This document shows positions 6,237 through 10,718 of a stretch of 10,718 nucleotides of DNA, one piece after another. The stretch's first letter is position 1. Every line of letters begins with the position of its first letter. The stretch comes from Fischerella sp. GTDB lineage: Bacteria; Cyanobacteriota; Cyanobacteriia; Cyanobacteriales; Nostocaceae. The notes under the pieces were generated by a model. That model was not told where the DNA came from. It was given only the letters and a program-made list of their open reading frames with translations, and made no database searches. The translations under genes were made by a program, and so were the position numbers. The stretch covers positions 1 to 10,718 of the forward strand of contig JANZYY010000132.1 in NCBI GenBank assembly GCA_026419705.1, in the 5' to 3' direction.

Positions 6237-6259
6237 GGGGATGGGGGAGTGGGAGGGGG
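6237..6259 (+). other. G-rich tract with G-quadruplex pattern
   Basis: Four G-runs with short spacers: GGGG-AT-GGGGG-AGT-GGG-A-GGGGG. It lies on the template strand of the ferritin-Rieske gap, so the transcript carries the C-rich complement. Similar G/C-rich intergenic tracts are common in filamentous cyanobacteria, so it may be only a dispersed repeat. Confidence 0.5.
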
Positions 6260-6330
6260 AGTAAGAAGAATCCGTCTCCTGGTCTCCTTGTCCCCCTATT
6301 CCCTGTTCTCTGTCATCTTGTTACATGGTA

Positions 6331-6963
6331 TTATTTGCCGTTATGACTGTTAGGTACTACCAAGAACCGAGAAGTATATGGTGATTCACCTGGTGCAGAC
6401 CGACGGAAGTGTCCGGAAGGACCTTCACCCAAAAATTCGCTAAACCAGGCTTCGTGCTCTATCTCTTCATTCAGGATAGCTAGGGACAGTTCGTAGGTGC
6501 GATGGTCTTTGCCGAAGGTCATATTGCAGATGTCGGTATAAACGCGGATCGCGCAGCGCTCGGCTTCTACCAATACCTGTAGCATTGATCTAATATCAGC
6601 TTGTTCGACTCCTTGCTTAACCTCTGTTCCTACAGAAGAACTTTCACTGCTGCGCTTACGCTCTGGCAGGTAAGCATCCGGACAAGCAGCTACATTAGAG
6701 AAGTCGCGAATGTCTCGTGGTAACTCGCCGCCTAACTCGTAGATACGCGGAACCAAAGCCTCGAAGTGGTTGCGGTCTTCTAGCCGGGCATCCTCAATAA
6801 TTTCCTTCAATCCCTCACCTTCAAACCCAATAGCATTGGCTCGTAGGATCGTGTAATAGTAGTATGTTGTAAACTCAGCTGCTGCCGCCCTAACTAGCTT
6901 GTCTACTAGTTCCTTCACGTCTATCCCAGACTGCTCCACCATCTGCATTGCAACTTTAGCCAT
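6331..6963 (-). CDS. Dps-like/bacterioferritin-like diiron ferritin-superfamily protein
   Basis: The 210-residue product is mostly four-helix bundle. Likely iron ligands are E30 (in AAAEFTTYYYYTILRAN), E62 or D63 with H66 (in LEDRNHFEAL), E133/E135 (in LVEAERCAIR) and E167-x-x-H170 (in NEEIEHEAWF). That is a bacterioferritin-like dimetal site in a protein of Dps-like size, as in the DPSL group. Such proteins oxidise Fe(II) with peroxide or O2, store iron, and protect DNA. Cys94 (AACP), Cys137 (ERCAIR) and Cys146 (DICNM) recall the cysteine pair of DPSL proteins, though I cannot align them. Residues about 101-122 form a hydrophilic Ser-rich stretch (RKRSSESSSVGTEV) that looks like an inserted loop. 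The tail from LGEGPSGHFRR is a likely C-terminal extension. AGGAGG at 6970-6975 is an ideal ribosome site 6 nt before the ATG, the strongest in the cluster. This is the first gene of the four-gene block. Confidence 0.85.
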   Translation of the reverse strand: MAKVAMQMVEQSGIDVKELVDKLVRAAAAEFTTYYYYTILRANAIGFEGEGLKEIIEDARLEDRNHFEALVPRIYELGGELPRDIRDFSNVAACPDAYLPERKRSSESSSVGTEVKQGVEQADIRSMLQVLVEAERCAIRVYTDICNMTFGKDHRTYELSLAILNEEIEHEAWFSEFLGEGPSGHFRRSAPGESPYTSRFLVVPNSHNGK

Positions 6964-6969
6964 GGTGAA

Positions 6970-6975
6970 CCTCCT
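6970..6975 (-). promoter_or_regulatory. Strong Shine-Dalgarno for the ferritin-like gene
   Basis: AGGAGG on the minus strand, 6 nt before the ATG. It suggests the first gene of the cluster is translated much more efficiently than the Rieske gene. Confidence 0.8.
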
Positions 6976-7366
6976 GATTTTTTCAAAGTCTGTTTTTAAA
7001 AGAAATCAATCTAAACTTATGATGCGGTGATTATTTCCGTAACCCCCTCCCACACACTGTTCTCCTCAGAGTGGCACACTCCAGGTTACATAGAAAGACT
7101 ATCTTGTGCAACATTCATTAAGTAAGCTCGCTTTCTTCAAAATGTTGCCTACTTCAATTGTGTAAGAATCAAGCGGAAAGTATCATTAGTGTTTATAATT
7201 ATTCATAGTCGATATGAGTATGACTTAAATTCCATCTGTGACATCAGCGGGTTGTCCCATAGAGTAAAGTTTCGCTGCAAGGAAGGACGCAAACAGCACC
7301 AAGGAAGTAAGCAAATTGTGAGATGATGTCAGTATAGGCATTAAATCCAAGAATAAAAAGTTGCAC
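6976..7366. promoter_or_regulatory. Divergent control region between the ferritin-like cluster and the CHAT gene
   Basis: About 390 bp without a credible gene, expected to hold both promoters. On the + strand a TATAAT hexamer lies at 7194-7199, without a convincing -35 element. No clear NtcA site (GTA-N8-TAC) was found by eye. A small hairpin GAGTG-GCA-CACTC lies at 7069-7081. The main structure is the 41-bp imperfect palindrome at 7108-7148, listed separately. A frame on the minus strand (7225-7536) mostly overlaps the CHAT start and is not taken as a gene. Confidence 0.5.
7108..7148. promoter_or_regulatory. 41-bp imperfect palindrome, candidate operator or RNA hairpin
   Basis: Outer arms GCAACATT (7108-7115) and AATGTTGC (7141-7148) pair perfectly. 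Inner arms AAGTAAGC (7120-7127) and GCTTTCTT (7130-7137) pair with one T:T mismatch. A 4/3-nt internal loop separates the two helices. It lies 145 bp upstream of the ferritin-like start and about 219 bp upstream of the CHAT start. No T-run follows, so it is not an obvious terminator. Confidence 0.5.
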
Positions 7367-10018
7367 ATGGCATTAATTGGTTTTGGTAAGTTCAGGTCAA
7401 TTCTGCAAAGACTTCTGACCCCAAAACGAATAGTTCGAGATTCCGTTATTAACGTATTGTTATTTATAATAGTTTTTTTTCTGACTATTATCCCCAATAC
7501 CTTCGCCAAACAGGTACAGACACATTCCCCACACATCCAAACGAGTAAATTACCAACAACAGCACAGCAACTTCTGGAGCAAGGAGAAGCTCTTTATCAA
7601 GCAGGACGCTTTGCTGAAGCAGTAAGTGTTTTACAAACAGCTAACCGCATTTACCAGCAAGAGCATAACCAGTTTGGGCAAGCTACAGCACTGACTAACC
7701 TCTGTTTGGTCTATCAGCAACTTGGTTCATGGATAGAAGCGTCCAAAGCTATCAACACCAGCTTAAAGTTACTTGGTTGGGATGAGAAAAATCAACAGTT
7801 AAATCTCAATGTTCAAAAACCAGAGTGGCTGGAAGTTTTGGCACAAACTCTGGATATTCAGGGAGGACTGCAGCTGGCACTTGGCAGAGCAGATGTATCT
7901 TTAGAAACTGCCAAACAAGCGGAGCAAATCTGGAAGCAATTAAACAATAATGCTGGAGTAACGCGCAGCCGCATTAATCAAGCACAAGCTATGCGGGTTG
8001 CTGGTTTCTACCGTCGAGCCTTAAATATTTTGAAAGAAGTTTCTCAACAGTTGCAAAGCGAACCAGACTCACTCATAAAAGCGGCTGCTTTGCGTTCTCT
8101 CGGCAATGCTTTGCAACAACTAGGTGAACTAGAGCATTCATGGCAAACTTTGCAACAAAGCTTAAAAATAGCCCAAAGCCTGCAACTGCCTCAAGAGATT
8201 AGTACAACGGCATTTAGCCTTGGTAATACTGCTAGATTACTAGGTAACACTAAAAACGCAATTTTTTACTATCAAAAAGCTGCCGAAATAGCGCCTAACC
8301 CCCTGACTAAAATTCAAGCCGAAATCAATTTACTCAGCTTATTTGTCGATCGTCAAAACACAGCAGCCGCGCAAGCATTAATTCCGACAATTCAATCTCA
8401 ACTTGCTAGTTTGCCTACTAATCAAGCTGGTATTTATGCACGTATTAACTTTGCTCGGGCGATCGCTACAATCAGTGACAAACAAAATGTTGCTCAAATC
8501 TTGGCAAGCAGCGTCCAACAAGCCAAAATGATTGGCGATCGACGGGGAGAATCTTATGCATTGGGCAGTTTAGGAGAATTATACGAGCAAAACAGTCAGT
8601 GGCAAGAAGCACAGAATCTCACGGAGCAGGCGTTGACTATTGCTCAGGAAATTTCTGCTTCAGACATTGCTTATCGCTGGGAATGGCAACTAGGACGGTT
8701 GCTGAAAATACAGGGAAATAACCAAGCAGCCATAGCCGCTTATGATAGTGCAGTAGCAACTCTTGAGTCTCTTCGTAGTGATTTAGCAATAGCAAACCGA
8801 GAGGTGCAGTTAAATTTTCGCGATCGCGTTGAACCGATTTATCGACAATCAGTAGAATTGCTTTTACAACAGCAAGGTCCGGGAAAACCAGACTTAGACA
8901 AAGCACGTCAACGCATCGAAGCTTTACAACTGGCAGAACTAGATAATTTTTTTCGGGAAGCTTGCTTAAATAATCAATTTGTTGTGCTTGACAAAGTGGT
9001 AGATCGAGATAATCCCAAAACAGCCATTTTCTATCCAATTATTTTAGACAACCAGTTAGAAGTTATCCTTAAACTTCCCAACCAACCGTTAATGCGTAAA
9101 ACCTCTTTTGTTAAGAGTCAGGAGGTAGAGAAAGTAATTGCCGAAATGCGAGAGGCAATAGTTCAACCTGATGCTAAGAAAAAATTTCAAACACGCTCGC
9201 AACAGCTTTATAACTGGTTAATTAAACCAGTAGAAATAGACCTAAAAAATAGTGGAGTCAATACCTTAGTATTTATTCCAGATGGGTCACTAAGAAATAT
9301 CCCAATGGCTGCATTATATAATGGTAAAGACTATTTAGTACAGTTTTACGCTGTCGCGATTAGCCCGGGATTGCAACTATTTACGCCAAAACCCTTGGAA
9401 CGGAAAAAATTAAACATCCTTGCAGCGGGGCTGTCTCAACCACCTCAAAATGAAAATTTTGCACCACTTCCCAAAGTCAAGGATGAACTAGATTTAATTC
9501 AGAGGTTAGGTATAACAAAAACTATACTTTTGGACGGGGATTTTAAAAGTACAACCTTAGAGAAAAAGATTAACGCCCAGCCTTTTAGAGTCATTCACTT
9601 AGCAACTCACGGTAGGTTTAGCTCTAAAGCCAGAGACACTTTCATCCTGGCAGCTGACAAGCGCATTTATGTAAGTGAATTTGATCGCTTACTCAAAACT
9701 AGAGAGCAAAATCGCACAGAACCAATTGAATTACTAGTTCTCAGCGCTTGTGAAACAGCAGCAGGAGATAATCGTGCAGCATTGGGATTGGCAGGAGTCG
9801 CGATTCGAGCAGGAGCGCGGAGCACTTTAGCATCTTTATGGCAAATTGGTGATGACTCTACAGCTTTATTTATCGGTGAATTCTACAACCAGTTAACAAC
9901 TGGCAGAGTCACAATTGCAGAGGCTTTACGCCTTGCTCAATTAAAGTTACTGAATACTTCTGAATATAATCGTCCTATGTACTGGGCACCCTACGTACTT
10001 GTTGGCAATTGGCTGTAG
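7367..10018 (+). CDS. Exported TPR-CHAT protein (caspase-like protease domain)
   Basis: The 883-residue product, counted from the ATG, opens with basic residues and a long hydrophobic segment (about 28-44), then NTFA|K at about 47, so it is either secreted or held by an N-terminal anchor. Residues about 60-475 are TPR helices; clear units include LLEQGEALYQAGRFAEAVSV, ALRSLGNALQQLGELEHS, YALGSLGELYEQNSQWQEAQ and LGRLLKIQGNNQAAIAAYDS. A helical bridge leads to a C-terminal CHAT domain (about 560-883) with VFIPDGSLRNIPMAAL, catalytic His748 in HLATHGRF and Cys795 in LSACETAAGD, then GARSTLASLWQIGDDST and the closing YWAPYVLVGNW. CHAT domains are caspase/separase-like peptidases, so this one looks active. 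Its substrate is unknown; TPR-CHAT proteins are numerous in filamentous cyanobacteria. A TTG six bases upstream could also serve as start, but the ATG is simpler. Its neighbours give no effector or substrate gene. Confidence 0.9.
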   Translation: MALIGFGKFRSILQRLLTPKRIVRDSVINVLLFIIVFFLTIIPNTFAKQVQTHSPHIQTSKLPTTAQQLLEQGEALYQAGRFAEAVSVLQTANRIYQQEHNQFGQATALTNLCLVYQQLGSWIEASKAINTSLKLLGWDEKNQQLNLNVQKPEWLEVLAQTLDIQGGLQLALGRADVSLETAKQAEQIWKQLNNNAGVTRSRINQAQAMRVAGFYRRALNILKEVSQQLQSEPDSLIKAAALRSLGNALQQLGELEHSWQTLQQSLKIAQSLQLPQEISTTAFSLGNTARLLGNTKNAIFYYQKAAEIAPNPLTKIQAEINLLSLFVDRQNTAAAQALIPTIQSQLASLPTNQAGIYARINFARAIATISDKQNVAQILASSVQQAKMIGDRRGESYALGSLGELYEQNSQWQEAQNLTEQALTIAQEISASDIAYRWEWQLGRLLKIQGNNQAAIAAYDSAVATLESLRSDLAIANREVQLNFRDRVEPIYRQSVELLLQQQGPGKPDLDKARQRIEALQLAELDNFFREACLNNQFVVLDKVVDRDNPKTAIFYPIILDNQLEVILKLPNQPLMRKTSFVKSQEVEKVIAEMREAIVQPDAKKKFQTRSQQLYNWLIKPVEIDLKNSGVNTLVFIPDGSLRNIPMAALYNGKDYLVQFYAVAISPGLQLFTPKPLERKKLNILAAGLSQPPQNENFAPLPKVKDELDLIQRLGITKTILLDGDFKSTTLEKKINAQPFRVIHLATHGRFSSKARDTFILAADKRIYVSEFDRLLKTREQNRTEPIELLVLSACETAAGDNRAALGLAGVAIRAGARSTLASLWQIGDDSTALFIGEFYNQLTTGRVTIAEALRLAQLKLLNTSEYNRPMYWAPYVLVGNWL

Positions 10019-10097
10019 GTTGTTGTTTACTTATAAAAATGTAAAAAATGTAAAATTAGCCTGAAGTTAGAGCCAGGGGCTGATAATTCTGATTTTT

Positions 10098-10122
10098 CGT
10101 TACCAGGTTAAACCTGGTAACG
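10098..10122. terminator. Strong hairpin between convergent CHAT and rplL genes
   Basis: CGTTACCAGGTT (10098-10109) and AACCTGGTAACG (10111-10122) are perfect complements around a single A. The helix would cover the 3' ends of both converging transcripts. There is no U-run after it in either direction (on + the T-run precedes the stem), so it is not a textbook intrinsic terminator. It may block read-through, protect 3' ends, or be a dispersed palindrome. Confidence 0.45.
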
Positions 10123-10162
10123 AGGATTACAAGGATTTGCAGGGTAATTGCCCCTAATTTGG

Positions 10163-10561
10163 CTACTTCACAGTTACTTTACCGCCAGCCTCTTCTATGC
10201 GCTTCTTAGCGTCTTCAGCAGCTTCCTTGGCGATAGCTTCTTTAACTGGCTTGGGTGCAGATTCTACTAAGTCCTTTGCTTCCTTGAGACCCAAACCGGT
10301 CAATTCTCGTACTACCTTCAGTACAGCAATCTTCTTGTCAGCTGGGACAGATTCGAGAATCACGTCAAATTCGGTCTTCTCTTCTACAGGTTCAGCCGCA
10401 GCAGGTGCAGCAGCACCAGGAGCGGCCATCATCATCATGCCACCAGCGGGTGCAGCAGCACTAACACCGAAAGCTTCTTCAATTTGCTTCACCAGCTCCG
10501 CTGCTTCCAGCAAAGTCAGAGATTTTAATTTTTCTAAAATTTCATCAGTTGCAGCAGACAT
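10163..10561 (-). CDS. rplL: 50S ribosomal protein L7/L12
   Basis: The multicopy stalk protein of the large ribosomal subunit, which recruits and activates the translational GTPases. The 132-residue product shows the whole L7/L12 plan: an N-terminal dimerisation helix (ATDEILEKLKSLTLLEAAEL), a flexible Ala/Pro/Met-rich hinge (about 35-60, with MMMMAAPGAAAPAAAEP), and the globular C-terminal domain with EKTEFDVILESVPADKKI, VVRELTGLGLKEAKDLVE and the ending GGKVTVK. AGGAG (10570-10574) lies 8 nt before the ATG. It follows rplJ as in most bacteria, 104 bp after the rplJ stop, and is probably cotranscribed with it. Confidence 0.98.
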   Translation of the reverse strand: MSAATDEILEKLKSLTLLEAAELVKQIEEAFGVSAAAPAGGMMMMAAPGAAAPAAAEPVEEKTEFDVILESVPADKKIAVLKVVRELTGLGLKEAKDLVESAPKPVKEAIAKEAAEDAKKRIEEAGGKVTVK

Positions 10562-10598
10562 TGATATAACTCCTGTAATGTGAATTTGTTGACAGTGA

Positions 10599-10633
10599 GT
10601 AGTTGGTAGTTGGTAGTTGGTAGTTAATAGTTA
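10599..10633 (+). repeat. Heptamer tandem repeat GTAGTTG, five units
   Basis: Three perfect GTAGTTG units (10599-10619), then GTAGTTA and ATAGTTA. It lies in the untranslated spacer between rplJ and rplL, close to the rplL ribosome site, and is of the same short-tandem class as the array at 2141-2182. Confidence 0.85.
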
Positions 10634-10637
10634 GTTT

Positions 10638-10677
10638 TTAACCACTATCCATTAACCACTATCCACTAACCACTAAC
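10638..10677 (+). repeat. 14-bp direct repeats TTAACCACTATCCA reaching into rplJ
   Basis: Two perfect copies (10638-10651 and 10652-10665) followed by a partial third (CTAACCACTAAC, 10666-10677). The partial copy covers the stop codon and last codons of rplJ. With the adjacent GTAGTTG array, it fills most of the rplJ-rplL gap. Confidence 0.8.
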
Positions 10678-10718
10678 TTCTTGGCCTTTTTCCTTATCGG
10701 CGTACGCCTGCAGAGCAC
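10666..10718 (-). CDS. rplJ: 50S ribosomal protein L10, C-terminal end only (cut by the window edge)
   Basis: On the minus strand from the window edge, one frame reads ALQAYADKEKGQEVSG and then TAG at 10666-10668. ALQAYADK matches the end of cyanobacterial L10 as remembered, and the position directly upstream of rplL is the standard order. L10 anchors the L7/L12 dimers to the ribosome. Only 16 residues and a partial codon are in the window. The final EVSG codons and the stop are made of repeat sequence. Confidence 0.8.
   Translation of the reverse strand, partial: ALQAYADKEKGQEVSG

Noticed and set aside
5586..6353. 255-codon frame on the + strand across the pentapeptide start, Rieske gene and G-rich gap
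   Set aside because: It lies opposite two well-supported genes and crosses an intergenic G-tract; no recognisable domain.
7361..7366. TTG start two codons upstream for the CHAT protein
   Set aside because: An in-frame ATG follows at 7367; neither has a clear Shine-Dalgarno, so the standard codon is preferred.
7225..7536. 103-codon minus-strand frame over the CHAT 5' end
   Set aside because: Mostly antisense to the signal-peptide region, with no motif or ribosome site.
8637..9038. 133-codon minus-strand frame inside the CHAT gene
   Set aside because: Antisense to a continuous, well-supported TPR-CHAT coding region.
10197..10583. 128-codon + strand frame opposite rplL
   Set aside because: Mirror of the Ala-rich L7/L12 sequence; rplL is certain.
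10599..10677. CRISPR array
   Set aside because: Units are 7 and 14 bp, contiguous and without unique spacers, so they are simple tandem repeats; no cas gene is present.

Overview
The window looks like part of a cyanobacterial chromosome, probably from a filamentous, repeat-rich lineage of the Nostocales type. I see nine copies of the HIP1 octamer GCGATCGC (starting at 111, 628, 787, 1056, 1662, 2466, 4012, 8459 and 8820). I also see heptamer tandem repeats of the STRR kind, several short interspersed hairpin repeats, a cyanobacterial-style murG, a secreted TPR-CHAT protein and an rplJ-rplL pair. The assignment rests on sequence style and remembered family features; no database was searched.

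Layout. 53-1126 (-) is murG. 1288-2142 (+) is a secreted NTF2-like protein. 2141-2943 is a decayed zone: a short-chain dehydrogenase (SDR) gene that lost its start, lost about 100 internal codons, gained a frameshift, and was split near its C-terminus by a roughly 114-bp MITE-like element. 3010-3666 (+) is an integral-membrane ICMT/DUF1295-like protein. 3667-4046 holds a 122-bp element bounded by perfect 14-bp inverted repeats and perhaps the remnant of a small gene.

4047-6963 (-) is the most interesting part: four genes in one direction, in transcription order a Dps-like/ferritin-like diiron protein, a Rieske [2Fe-2S] ferredoxin, a 314-residue pentapeptide-repeat protein and a protoglobin. 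All but the pentapeptide protein are expected to bind iron. Together they suggest an iron, O2, NO or peroxide handling module in which the Rieske protein could supply electrons to the ferritin or the globin. That link is inference from gene order. The block lies inside a 4.4-kb stretch without HIP1, and its protoglobin closely resembles the methanogen protein as I remember it, so lateral acquisition is possible.

6964-7366 is a divergent control region with a 41-bp imperfect palindrome. 7367-10018 (+) is an exported TPR-CHAT protein with an intact His/Cys pair. It converges on rplL (10163-10561, -), with a strong hairpin between them. At the right edge is the last part of rplJ (-), whose stop codon lies inside a repeat array filling the rplJ-rplL gap.
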